Source of the DNA: Pempheris klunzingeri
Lineage: Eukaryota > Chordata > Actinopteri > Acropomatiformes > Pempheridae
DNA length: 64,000 bases
Reading direction: 5' to 3'
Assembly (NCBI RefSeq): GCF_042242105.1
Contig: NC_092019.1
Location: forward strand, 15,046,328 to 15,110,327
Part shown: piece after piece, positions 36,507 through 49,100 of the stretch
Layout of the letters: every line of letters begins with the position of its first letter
Position numbering within the stretch: position 1 is the stretch's first letter
The notes under the pieces: model-generated
Database searches by the model: none
The model's input: only the letters and a program-made list of their open reading frames with translations
Told to the model about the DNA's origin: nothing
Made by a program: the position numbers and the translations under genes

Positions 36507-38115
36507 CATAATAGTGATGGTGATATAGTGATGAGGATGCACGTAGGTGATGATGATGATGATCTGGAGTTGGTGCAGAAACTGTAAGACAAAATCAGAC
36601 AATTTGTGATACAGAAGACATTTACTTTAAACTCTAGTCTGGGATCAAACTGGAAAATACAGATGTAGTTTATATTTTAGGTTACTACAATGCCCATCTG
36701 TTCATTTCTATATTTATAGCTGTTCAGGGGCTGCAAGCTATTCCAGCGAACACACATTTACAGTTACAGTAAAAGACTGGGAATAATATAAGACCTATGC
36801 AAACGTATAGAGCCGGGTTGACATTCAACCTGTTAAGTAATTAGTTGGTTTGCTTTTTGATAGATGTAACCACATCAATGCAGCTAGAGGCTTTTTTGTT
36901 GTAAAATCTGCCTAAAATTGAACCTGATATTTTTAAAATCATAAGTCTGTTTTACTCTTAGTGATGTTAATCTGGTTAATGAAGCTGATTCCTAAATTAC
37001 CACCTCCAGCCCCCTTTCATAAACATCTCTCTCCGCTCCCCTTTCTCTGACCTCAGTGTTGTTGCCGTTGGCATGGCCAAACTGACAAAACCACTTTAAA
37101 ACAATATCTAATTTATTTAGACTATTTATTTATAGTGTCACTGTATTTATTTATGCCTATAGCAATGTTTTATGAGGGGCTATGAGTTGATCTATTTCAA
37201 GATGTTTTTATTAAGAATTAAAAAATGTAGATTTGGACTCTTACTGGATCTTATCTTTTTAGTAAAAACACAGAAATAGCCTGTGTACCAATTTCTGGCC
37301 AAGATGTGACTTTCTTGAGGCAGTCATAGCAGGGAAAATATTCATGGTGATTTCACCTCATTTAAATAGTTCAGAGCTGATCAGATCGGAACCACGCCAT
37401 TTTGTGCCTGCGTAAATAATCCTGATTTGTATGCCCTGTTTGTGTTTATTTACCTCTTTGAAAGATGGCGAATTCTTCTCATATTTGGGATAAACAGAGT
37501 GTATTTGGCTAAACAGGATAAATTTGTGTGTATGTGTGTGGACAGGATATTAGTTCTTTCCCAGATGCAGTTTCAAGTTTTGGGTCATTTAAGTTGATTA
37601 AGCAGTCTATACATTAACATTCATTTATTGGGTGCTGTGCTGAGACTTTAAAAGCCCCACGTGGTGCATTTATTGGCTAAATAACAGATCAGATACTCTC
37701 TTAAAATAGGTGTGCCTCCGTTAAATCAAACATTCCACAAACCAGGAGTGGAGGCACTGATGATCCAAAAATAAATAAGTGGATAAAGATAAAATAAATG
37801 CTATAGTCTGTACAGTCACTATGAGTGCTGTCTACAAATGCAGTTAAAAATGTAGATTACTTCAAAGGTGAATAAAAAAATGTCACAGATGTCACTGTGA
37901 CAAAATGCACCATGTCATCTTCTGGGAATTTTTCACACTTCATATTTTCACAAGTGATAATTTCTGGCAGAGCACAAAGTCCTGCTGTTATGAGACTTTT
38001 TTAAATTAGACACTCGACTTAACTATGTGACCCTGTCCATATGGTGTTTCCTGTGAGCTGTGAGCAGGAAAATACGCAAATATGAACTAGAATCTAGCAG
38101 GTGTGAATATCATAG

Positions 38116-38130
38116 ACAGCAGAGGGCAGT
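38116..38130 (+). promoter_or_regulatory. CTCF-like motif, plus orientation
   Basis: acagcagagggcagt matches the CTCF core consensus CCASYAGRKGGCRS except at its first base. With the opposite-facing motif at 33774 it brackets gpr20. Confidence 0.35.
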
Positions 38131-38166
38131 CATTGACTGTGACATATACAGTATATGTGAATATCA

Positions 38167-38193
38167 GATAGATAGATAGATAGATAGATAGAT
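38167..38193. repeat. (GATA)n microsatellite
   Basis: About six perfect GATA units in intergenic DNA. Confidence 0.9.
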
Positions 38194-39393
38194 CTGATAG
38201 ATTCTGTTGGCAACAGTAGAATACGACTTGAGGACTATGAAGCGGATTCAGACAGCTTGTTGATTAGAGTCAAACTCATGGAGAATCCACTGGCATTTCA
38301 ACTATGAGAAACTGTCAAGTCACATGAGGTTAAACGTCACATTTTTCCATGGAGTGTCCCAATGAGTGCAAACCCTCAAAATTGGCCGGAGGCTGCTGTG
38401 CTCAGTACCCTTCCATGACAAATAGTTTAATTGCTCGTGTGAGTCCCAGACTGGAAAGGCTTCAGAAGCCCAACATATTGTGCTGTGAATGCTTGTGGCT
38501 CACAACTAATCTCTCACAACAAAATAATCATCCAGTTGATGATAAAGGCTAATGAGAGTAACATGCTCTGTTAAGGGTGATGCATGAATAATGTGATTCA
38601 TCTGAATTAACAAGACCAGTTCAGCCACAGAACATTAAGACCACTGAAAGAAATAAATGGATGTTTTCACAGTAACATCCCTTGATATTGTTCAGTTTAC
38701 TGGCGCTAGTTCATCATCATTAACAGAGCTAACGAGCGTTATGAGAATTGCTCTAGGGAAATTATGGATTAAACCACTTCACTTTATGTATTCAGAAAGA
38801 AATGACAGTCACAAGTAATGCATTCCAGTGGTTTTCAGTCGTGACTTGGCAAAGCTTGGGGAAGTCTTGGGGAAGATGAATGTTGGGCCTCAAGCCTTCA
38901 TCACTGCTGGATGTGGTCGGGTGGGACCAAAAGTGTGCTCTTTTGTACCTGTAACCATGCCTACCAGTGATGTCACGGTGTTTACCTGTACATCACTGCA
39001 GCAAGGGTAGAAGTTAAACCACCGGAGGTCGGCAGAAAGAAAATTTTCAGATGGTGTTAAGTTTCCTCCAGTGTCATAATCGGGTGAAGAGTAACATGAT
39101 GGCATATGACCAAATACTAGCAAAACTCACATTCCAATCAGCCCCCGCTAAAGTTAATGCTAATTAGGAAGTGTAATGCTAACACGCTAAACTAAATTGT
39201 GTTTAGCATCAAAGCACCACTGTGTCTAAGTACAGCCTCACAGAGCTGTATGGCTGTGGACTTGTGCGTATCAAAGGCTTCAATTCTGCAGCAGCACATA
39301 GAAAGATAAAAGAAACATTTGAGACAGCAGTTGGTAACCATTCCTTCATAACTATTGAAGATTTTATATATCATATTATACGGTGTAAAGTCA

Positions 39394-39433
39394 ATCATTT
39401 GACCCGCAAAATCAGATTTGCGGGTCAAATGAT
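39394..39433. other. Perfect 17-bp inverted repeat (hairpin)
   Basis: Left arm atcatttgacccgcaaa (39394-39410), six-base spacer (39411-39416), right arm tttgcgggtcaaatgat (39417-39433). The arms are perfectly complementary. A poly(A) run follows about 15 bp later. It is not part of any recognised gene. Confidence 0.85.
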
Positions 39434-40307
39434 CTTCTGAGATTTGGTAAAAAAAAAAAAAAAACTGCTATATAAAAACTTTTGATGTAAACATTTCTTT
39501 TTATACAGGCATAGTAACACCTATCCACCTTATCCTAGACTGTAGTTAGAGGCACTAATTGAAAATAGATGGACCGGAATTCTAAGTTGTGTATCCTCTG
39601 ATCTGGGTCCACACAGATAACACGATATTAATCTACTGCATCACTGTTGCTCTCCTATTGTTGCGCTTCCTACTTCAACATCAAAGCCGGTGGTGATGCA
39701 ATGACTGTAAAGTGATACTGAGAGGGAGCAGAGGGCCCAGAGGCAGATCACAAATAACACTGTCCAAATAAATTCCAGCAGCGTGGGAGTCTCATTTGTG
39801 TGTGTGTGTGTGTGCATGAGATTGTGTGAAAGAGACAAATATATAGAAAGGGAGAGAGACAGGATGGGGTAGTGGAATACAGATCTCACGCTGTCCTGCA
39901 TCAAATTATAGCTTTGCAGAAAGCCCCTCAAGGCAAACAGACCATTTAGTTGGTGCTGTAACTCTAATTTTAGTGATAGTTGCAGCAAAAGTTCACAGGG
40001 GCCTTTTCATGTACTCTGATTGTGTAACATATTAGAGACATGCTCTGGGGTGGAGCACAAACGTAACACCTTTAAACACTCTTCTTCATTTGCCTCAAAT
40101 CTTATCAATCTATGGGGAAAAAAACTCATGAAAGGATGGTTTTGCATGCAGTACACTGGATAGTGATTTTAGACATTACAATTGTACTTTTAAGTTTTGA
40201 TTAGTCTGGTTTCCTGGATGTAACATAACTGTAGCACCTTGATTCTCCTCCTCAAGAAACAAATACACTGTGTATAGATGGTTTATCCAATGCTGATGAG
40301 AACTTAC

Positions 40308-40620
40308 CTCGAGAGGAAAAGGAGAGACTAGTCAAACCAGTAGACCAAATCCAGACAAGTCAAATCAAGGAGCGTCTTCATGTCCGTCCTAATCCAAAGA
40401 TCTTTGGTCAGTGCCCAACCAGGTGATGCTGGATTTTTTTTTCTCCAAGTAAAGATGCCTCAACAACTTTCAGTGACCTGCGCACACTCCCTGAATATCC
40501 ACTCACGTCAGTGGCTTTTCTGTCGGAAGCTGTTCAGTGTTTCAGTGAGAATTTCATTTCTCTTGTCAGTGTGTCAGTTGTGTCTCTCCTTTCAGATTCT
40601 TGAGTCATGACAGTTGGCTG
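40308..40620 (-). other. Speculative 5' UTR exon of gpr20
   Basis: A near-consensus minus-strand donor (CTCGAG|GTAAGTTC) lies at 40307/40308. The first coding gpr20 exon has a candidate acceptor at about 36592 (TCTTACAG on the minus strand), so an upstream non-coding exon is expected. The right edge is a guess. Confidence 0.2.
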
Positions 40621-43600
40621 TAGTAATCAACACACTTCTTTAGATCTCTGCATCAAGAGGCATCCTTGTCATTTCTGTCACTTTGTCAGCCTGTCTGCCG
40701 TTACTCAGTCAATTGTTTTCTCTCTAGAGTTGTAAACCATCCTCAGATCTTTCTGCTTCCCTCTATTGTTGTATGCCTCACTCCTTTCAGTGTGTCTTTC
40801 TTCTTCTTCTCTCCTTCTTTTTCTCTCCCTGTTAGCATCATTTTGAGTCTCTTTCTCTCTCTCCTTTCAATAACTCTGTCTTTCTACTTCCCTCCCTCTC
40901 ACTCTAAATCTTCCCTCAGTTTGGTCTTCAGACAGGAAGTCTTAGTATGTGTTTACATTCTGCTGTGACACACACACACATGCATGCCCATGTACAGTAT
41001 GCACACACACACACACACCAGAGTCAGAGCACACATGCATGGATGTATGCACACACCAGATATCCTCCAGCACACAACATCACAAGCACATACATTAAAT
41101 ATGTGACACTGTGTGGGTCCATAAGGTTACGTGTGAGGCTCAAATTAGGAGGGCTGTCGTAAAAAACACAAATGATGGAGGTCCTGCGTGTTCCCAAGAT
41201 AAGGACAAGTCTCTACCGAGCAGCAGAGCATATACTTTAACATAATTGGTCTCATTAGTGTTTCAACTTAGATTTATTTTCAAGATATTGGGGAAAGCTT
41301 TAACAGACTTAACAGAAAAAAAGGTTAAAACTCAAGAAAGATTAAGTTTGATTTTGCCCTCTAACATGCTCCAATTCCTTATGTGGAGTGGGGCAAGACT
41401 CTTGGTTCCACCAGACAGGCACATTCACATTGCAAGTGCGCACTTTGACAGAGGAGAGCTGAACACAACCTACTGGGGTCTGTTGAAGGGCTCAGATCCT
41501 GCTCATGAAACTGGAGTTACAGTGTGTAATCATTATGAAATGAATGTGCAGTACATTACCTTATAAGAGTCATGAGAGGAAAAATGATCTCTAACATTGT
41601 AAAGCGTGTGGATAGAAACATGCTTTGGGTCAGCACAAACAAAAAAGACAATAAAACCTTGTTAACTGTATTTTAGGACTTGCATCCTCATAATGTTGAC
41701 ATTATGGCAAAAGTTCCAAAAGTGAATGGAGAAAGAAATTATCTTTAAACCATCTGTAAAAAATCAGCTGTGTGTTGTCAATCCTTCCATGAATCTCTAC
41801 CCTTTCGATTGAAAATAACATGCTAATAAATGAGGTGGCTTCTTTGAAGAAGGAGGGATTTGGTCAGCCCCAACCTGTGTCTTTTGATAAATGTGAATGT
41901 GAATGGAGAGTGATGTATGGCACTGAACATTAAGGTGGAGATGGAAAGCCCTTTGAGGTGCGCTACATTTGAAAAACAGAACTAACCAACAGACGTGCAT
42001 TTGTCCACTGGAACAACTCATGTGTCCACAAAATATGATCATAAACATAATGATCATTTTTTTTAGGTTTTGTGATCAAATGCGATCATGATGCAACACG
42101 GGTGCCCTGCCGTGACTACCCTCGCTGTGATATATCAAAAACAAACTCCTAACACAAATTCTTGATCCTGAACAGACCTTTTCATCTCACTCTCACTCGG
42201 CTGAGCTCAGGCTACAAAGAAAATCAGGTTTAACAAGCGATTTGATGTTCTCCTCATCCTGACACTTGTTCTTACTAAATGTGGAAAACAGAGACAAAGA
42301 ATAGCATCTTAATGGGAGTAATCACTTCTATAAAGACGATTGAACTTGTTCTGTATGAGATTTAAACGGTATGAGAAAAGATCTAGAGACTGAGGGTGAA
42401 CATAAGCTCAGGATATTGAAAATGAAGAAAGAGGTAATTATTTCTGCAGATAGTTTGACAAAGGAAGAAACACTTTTTTTCAGAAAATGCAGGGATATGA
42501 TACTCAAGTTTTTTCAGACACTTTACATTTAAAAGACATGTTTGTATTTTGTGATTCTTTGTCAAATGTGAGGAATAAATTACTATTTAGGACATACAGT
42601 GTAATTGCTTTTTCACCTAAACATATAGATCTAAATTTGCACATGCCTGACTAAAAGCTGTGTTCAAATGTAAGGCACATCAAATGTATGATGTGCCTCT
42701 GGGCTTACGCTCCATCCATCTTGCAGAATGAGACAGGTTTGTGTCTCCTGGTTTCCTGTCTACAGGATCATCATCACTCACGGCTTGTCAGCGTTCCTTG
42801 GAAAGATCCGGAATAACGGATGTCAGGAGGAGAGCCATGGATCAACCTGTTACTGGAGATGAGCACAAAGAGAAGGTGCAGGATGGGGACAGAAAGGAAA
42901 GAAGAGAGAGAGAGAGAGGAGGGGGAGGTGTGAAAGAATAAAAACATCAGACAAAGCAAAGATAGGAAGACAAAGATGGAGTGAGGAGGCTACAGTATAG
43001 CTTGCATGAATGTATGGGTGTAGAAATGACAGATGGGTCATTAGACGACATATGTTTACGTGCATATATGTGTGAGAGAGGTGCGTAAATGCGTGTCTCA
43101 GTCGAACCAGGGGAACTGGAAATCTTTGTTTATGTCAGGAACCGTCTGAATATTTAAGATAGACGAGAGATGACGAAGTTTCTGCACTTTTTTTTTTTTA
43201 CTCCACTCCTACATCCACTTGTGGCTTATTTGGAAATAGAGGGGGGATGGATGGAGGATTACAGCTGTCCTGCAGCAAAAGCTCACCTATTGGCCCTGGT
43301 GGTGGTTTTATTCAGCATGAATGAAGTTATGAGGACAGAAATGTGGAATCCACCGCTTGTACAAGAAATAGCAAGTATTCCTCTTGTTGAGACGCAAGTA
43401 GAAAATGTGAAAGGTTGCCCACTATATCTCTTGTAAGCCATTATCTACCATTTCAGAGTATTTAATGTTGAACAGCGACTTAAATGACCCCTGAAGAAAA
43501 TTACATTACATGATTTTTACAGTGTGATCCTGAGAATGCTGGCGAAGGTTTTTGCCACTCACAAAATAAATCACCTCATTATCGCACAGCAGATCTATGT

Positions 43601-43989
43601 TTCCTAAACCTTGAAACCAAACAGTGATGTGCTTGTCTCCAGCAGGTCCTTACAGGCTGTTTAAGATGGGTCCCAGACAACAGTAGCTTTACATCCTTTG
43701 ATGACATATTAAGTCTTTTTTTTTAGAAAATAAAGCAGTACATTTTTACCAGGGGGTGTACGCTCTCTATATTGTACCATGTGTCCTGCAAAGCCATGTC
43801 TCCTGTCACATCTGCAGTACACTCTAATCCCTGCTGACGATTGTTTAACCAGATGTCACACTCACAGAGCACGCACGCACATGCCTACACAAACTTTGTG
43901 ATTTGCCTCAGACTTGCTGTTTAATTCACTGTCAGCCTGACAAAATACAGGTTCACAGCCCTGTCCTCACATTTCTGGATGACAAATCT

Positions 43990-44012
43990 ACACACACACA
44001 CACACACACACA
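43990..44012. repeat. (CA)n microsatellite
   Basis: About eleven CA units in the gpr20-dgat1 interval. Shorter CA runs lie at about 40969-40980 and 41002-41017, and a GT run at about 39799-39814. Confidence 0.9.
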
Positions 44013-45139
44013 GTCAACTTGTGCAACAGTTTTGTGCCCCTGGCTGACACGCCTGGTAGCAAAGTGGTAAAATGATTTTTATCACTGTCTTAAGGCTGGT
44101 AAGTAGCCTAATCATGATGAATATCACTGACTAATGACGGTGTAAAGTCCTTGTGTGTGGTGTGTTGAATGTCTGTGACTTATGGAGACATTGGGGTGAT
44201 TTCTGAGAGCAATTGAGTACAGGAGATATAATATGAGTGATGATTTGGGATTAGGGAAAAGTGAGGTACTTTTTTGAAGAAGGAAAATGTGTTCATCCCC
44301 CTGTAGCAGGCTGGGGGCGACTTTGTTGGTCTGACTGGAGCACCGGGGCCATTGGTAAAGGGACAGCGAGAAGAGTCGAGATCTGGTGGAGTATCGACTG
44401 GGCAAACACAGAAGAAAAACAACGTCAGCGCAGATTTATAGAGCTGAATCTCCGTCAGCTGGTAGTGAGGTATCACATCAATCCCCAACCCCCTCTTGAA
44501 TGTGATAACAGTAGTTGTAGTTAGAGTAAGAGCAGAAAGATTACTGTACATGCAGCAGTACACCGGACCAATGGTGAAGGCTGAGAGGATTGTTTGGAAG
44601 GAACTGCAGTTACAACTTGTACTTGAAAATGATTGACAGAGTCCCTTAAGTCAGGTACAGATCTGCAGATCTGGTACAGAACCTTTCTTACCTGAAACCT
44701 ACTTACTTGTATGTGGGTCAGGGATTCCCTCCGCCACAGGTTGATAATTCTCCTCGAAAAAGTAGGTCAGCGGGAGATCGTTGAGGTGAAATAACTCTCC
44801 ACACAGTGGCAAAATGAGTGAGTGTTCTTACTGTTGATCCTTCGGACCTTTAACTGACTGAATTGGCGAGTTGGGATGACGTGGGAGTGGCAACTGGGCC
44901 ACAAAACATCTGTCAAACTAGCATACGACTACTGCTGTTATAGATCTCATGAATGGGTCTTTATCGTGAGTTTGACATTAAAAAAAAAAAACATCAATTT
45001 TGTCTAAGAAATTATTTGCCTACAAAAATCATCACTTACTTCACCTTTCCTGGTAATATTTGTACCCTTCCATCAGTCATACATAACTGGCCTGTGTAAA
45101 TACTTTTGTCCATTTATAATGTGAGTGAATAAATGTTTG

Positions 45140-45165
45140 CATACATTTGTCATAACAAATGTATG
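45140..45165. other. Perfect 11-bp inverted repeat
   Basis: catacatttgt (45140-45150), spacer cata, acaaatgtatg (45155-45165). It lies downstream of the predicted dgat1 3' end and is AT-rich, so it could be a chance hairpin or the end of a decayed element. Confidence 0.6.
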
Positions 45166-45389
45166 GAAGCTATGAAAACCTCTTTCTCTTCTCGCTTTCT
45201 GCGTCTTGTGTGAGTTTGAGTTTCAGTAAGAGAATCTGTCTGTTTCAGGTAAGTGAGATCTTTTTCTTTCAATCTTTATTTACCTGGACCTAATTAAAAA
45301 TGGTAGTTTTACTGACTTGGGGAAAAAACAAATCAAGATAATCACTAGCACAAAATGACACATAAGACTTAAATTGAACTCTTTGAATG

Positions 45390-45395
45390 TTTATT
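45390..45395 (-). terminator. Candidate poly(A) signal of dgat1
   Basis: TTTATT on the plus strand is AATAAA on the minus strand, giving a 3' UTR of about 0.8 kb. A second candidate lies at 45275-45280. Confidence 0.4.
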
Positions 45396-46143
45396 TTCAG
45401 ACACAAGCATTGTATTTAGACACATCGTAAGGCATCATTGCATGACAGCTGTCCAATGAAATAGCAGCATTGTTTAAAAAAAAAAAAAAAACACACACTG
45501 ATTCAGTGACTTAAAAAAGTGAGATGTGTGTTGTATTATTGTTGTGGCACTTCAGGTAAAATAAAAAACATACACCAACATTGGCCTTTTCATACCTAGC
45601 AAATTAAAACATCATAAAAAAATAAAAATCGTACTTTAATACAATCCTCCCAGCATACATTCATTTTTTCTAGTGATGTTCCATCTCACAGTAAAACCTG
45701 ATAAGATTATGGCCCCTTTGGCTCACAAAAAAGGACAAGGGAAACACAGAGGATCATAAATGTCTACTATAACTTTTTACAGGCACTTGAATCATGTCGT
45801 CAACTTGACAAATTATGAAATTCTGCCTCAGTCCATGCATACAGCTGAAGAGGAGCAAACTCTCTGTGGTAAAACAAAGGCAGGGTTTTATAGAACTATG
45901 CATGTTTTTTTGAGAGGTTTTAAAAAGACACTGAAAGAAAAATCACCTGAGTGAGATGCTGCCCGATTACGCCACTTTATAAGGAAGTGACACCTTCCTA
46001 CTTAAGTTAACGCAGTATTTCAAGAATCAAAAGTGTCTCCTTGCATGTAAAGTACAATATCTGTTACCTCCACTGGATGCAAGTGGTGCTTATGTGTTTC
46101 TTTGTGTTTACAAGAGTGACAGATAGAAAGAGTGTGTGTGCCA

Positions 46144-46168
46144 GTGTGTGTGTGTGTGTGTGTGCGCG
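46144..46168. repeat. TG/CA microsatellite in the dgat1 3' UTR
   Basis: On the transcript strand a short CG step (gcgcgc) followed by about ten CA units begins only a few bases after the dgat1 stop codon. Confidence 0.85.
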
Positions 46169-46172
46169 CATA

Positions 46173-49100
46173 TCAGTCAGCCTCCTGTCTGTAGTGCAGG
46201 ACGTAGTAGTCATGGACGTACATCAGGACAGCGAATGGTTGTCCGATGATGAGCGAGATCCACACTGCAGCGTTGCCGTAGTTACCACGCAAGAAGTGAC
46301 CAACAAACCAGGCTAATGGAAGCTGATGGGTAAATAAAAATGGAAATTAAAAAGACATAGTGGGTGATTGGATTTTTAATGACTAATTACAATCTCGCAT
46401 TTTTTTCCTGTGTTTTCTGTGTATTTTCTGTCTTATGACTCAGCACTAATGAACAACAAACTAACAAAGTCAACAAAGACAAAAAGGCACTTATTGTGCT
46501 GCCATATTCCTCGTGATACATCAAATATGCCCTCTCATGCTGATGAGGTTTTTAATTAAGTTAATGATACTGCAGCCAAGGCCAAACACGGAGAGCACCT
46601 TTTAAAATGTGCTGTAGGAGTCAAAAGGAACATCACCCAGTTTACTTTGACTTTTAGTGTCATAGGGCTTCACATCGAACTAACTGTACCCACATCACAA
46701 TGCATATTATACAGTTTTAACTACAGGTTTGTGCCGACCACAGCTATATGTGTTTCATCAGTGATATGTGTTGGGTCGTACCTGTGCCATCATGCCCATG
46801 AAGGCCCAAAGTCTGAACATCCTGAGAGGAACACTCACCAAGTACTGACACAGACACAGACAAGACAACAAAAATAATTATGTGAAATAAACTGGTTTCT
46901 CTATAAAATCTGCAAAAGAACATCTACGTGAAAGAAGAGTTTAGAGGATATTGAAGGAAAACAAACACAAAGAAAGTGGTCTCTGCCTCGGCTATTACCT
47001 CATGGAAGAAAGCAGACAAGAAGAAGACAGCTGATTGGCTGACTATTTTGCTAAATCCTCTCCTAAGCAACGGCTTGTAAAAGTGGCTGCAAGACACATG
47101 AAAGAACACATGCTGAAATGAGTGGATGGACATATATTATAAATCAGAGGGTCAAGTACACTCATAAAGATTGTAGAAATAGCTTTAGGACAAAGATTTC
47201 ACTTGTTTTCCTAATGTGTGATAGTGTAGGTTGAAATATCGCAGCTCTCTAAAGTGCTGTAATTTCCTGTCCCTGACAGGAATTAAACAGGCTTTAAAAC
47301 ATTTAAACAGCATTTCATTTACTTTCTCTTGTAACCTCACTGCATTTGCTCCTGCTGCTATGTTAGTCTATGTGGAACTGGCTGCGGGCGCTGTATTTAT
47401 TACTACGACTTACTCTCTCTCAGCCAGATAAATCAATTTACCAAATACATCGAGTGCCTTGTTAGGTCTGTCTCCCTACATCAAACCCACTGCTGTCCCC
47501 TGTGTTCAGTTCTATAAATTTCATTGCTCCCTCTCAGTGTGTTAGTGTGCGAATAACTCACCGTAGACACCACTTGTGTACAGGGATGTTCCAGTTCTGC
47601 CAGAAATGTGTCACCGTCTCAGAGTTCCTGAAAGAGTATTGAAGCATTACAGAGTCCAAATAATGGATCTAAGGCAGTTCGATCAATATTAATGAAAATG
47701 AAAAAGTCTAAAATTGAATTGTCATGCAGGAAAAAGGAAATAAAAGTAATTATCCTACGGTACATTGAGTGATAAAATTACACTACTTATATCAGCAAAG
47801 GTACAAAGTGATCCTTCTGAAAAATGTACTACTTTGACTCCAAATGGTTCTAAACTTTTACAAAACACAAGAAAACTAGAGTATCTCCTCCTCTATCACT
47901 TTTGCAATATACTGAAATTACCTACCATCTACCATGCTAACACATGCAAATATCAGTGCATGCAGCAACTTATAACTGTGCAGACCCAGTCAGTACAGTC
48001 CACCACACCCCATCACAGACACAAACACTTACCACCAGTCTCTGTAGAACTGTCTGTCTCCAAAACGCAGCAGCTCAGCGGAGAGGTTCATAGATGAGTG
48101 GAAGAACCAGTAGAAAAACATCAGCCAAAGAAGGTGATTAGGAACCTGGAGAAGGGTTGGAGATATGGAAGATCCAGATGAACCAGAACAAAATATTTGA
48201 CTGCAAGACAAACTGACTAACTTTTCTGAATACAGTCATAGTGAAGATGTAGTACATTCTCATGTAGACTGAGTTAATCACAGCATGCAACATGCAGTGT
48301 ATGATATATATAATAGTTCATTTGTTTAACAGTAACATTTGGAAGGACAAGAATGGATTGCAAAAGTTGAGGTGATTTTGATTCTAGCAATGTATTTATG
48401 AGCTGTAACAGTGACAGTGGAGCAGTGTTACTGTTGATGTTGTTACATGATCCCCAACTAGAAATTAGTTTTTAAGTCAGTACTTTGTCTCAAACTTTTG
48501 ATTTCTTTAGTAAGAAGCTGTGCAAGAGGATGATGCATCATCCTGTCAGGGTTTGTTTTGTAATATTGACCGGTTTGCTGTAGATTATCCCTTACTTATA
48601 TTTATAATACCTGAAAATCATCTTCATTGTATTTACATAGTGTGATTATCAACACTTCTGTGGTGCTCTGTAAGACTGTGTGTTATGCTGGTCATCAACT
48701 CACAGCCAGCTTCAGGACAAACAACATTAGTGTGAAGGTTTCAACGTACAGTATTTAAATATATAGTGTTTTTACTCACAGCTAATCTCAGAAGTCTCTC
48801 GGTCATCCTGGACAGATCCATGTCCTACAGAGGAGAGGAGAAACCTGCACATTAACACCAACGCCATGTTGTTTTGTGGGATGTAAACTCCACTGTCGTT
48901 CTGTCTTCCTCACCTCGAGTGGTTTCATTGAACTTTGAATGATGGGAATCATCCACTGATGAAAAGAAAGTAACATATTAGCTTCAACTGTCATTTTACA
49001 CACTAACACCACATACCACAAGGTTTGAGTTAACTTTTAAAACAAATATCCTGTGAATGGATGGACAAATATATGACCATACATCAAGTTTGGCTGACAT

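Larger units (their letters stand above)
36592..45389. other. Non-coding interval between gpr20 and dgat1
   Basis: About 8.8 kb without a coding exon that I can support. It contains GATA and CA microsatellites, a perfect hairpin at 39394-39433 followed by a poly(A) run (about 39450-39465), a CTCF-like motif at 38116-38130 and a good minus-strand donor site at 40307 that could border a 5' UTR exon of gpr20. Pyrimidine-rich DNA fills about 40790-40920. Confidence 0.5.

Noticed and set aside
41246-41566. Plus-strand ORF of 106 codons in the gpr20-dgat1 gap
   Set aside because: No recognisable domain, codon use typical of random AT-rich DNA, and no supporting splice or promoter context.
44180-44563. 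Minus-strand ORF of 127 codons upstream of the dgat1 3' end
   Set aside because: Low-complexity composition, no known domain, no splice partners and no neighbouring gene model that needs it.
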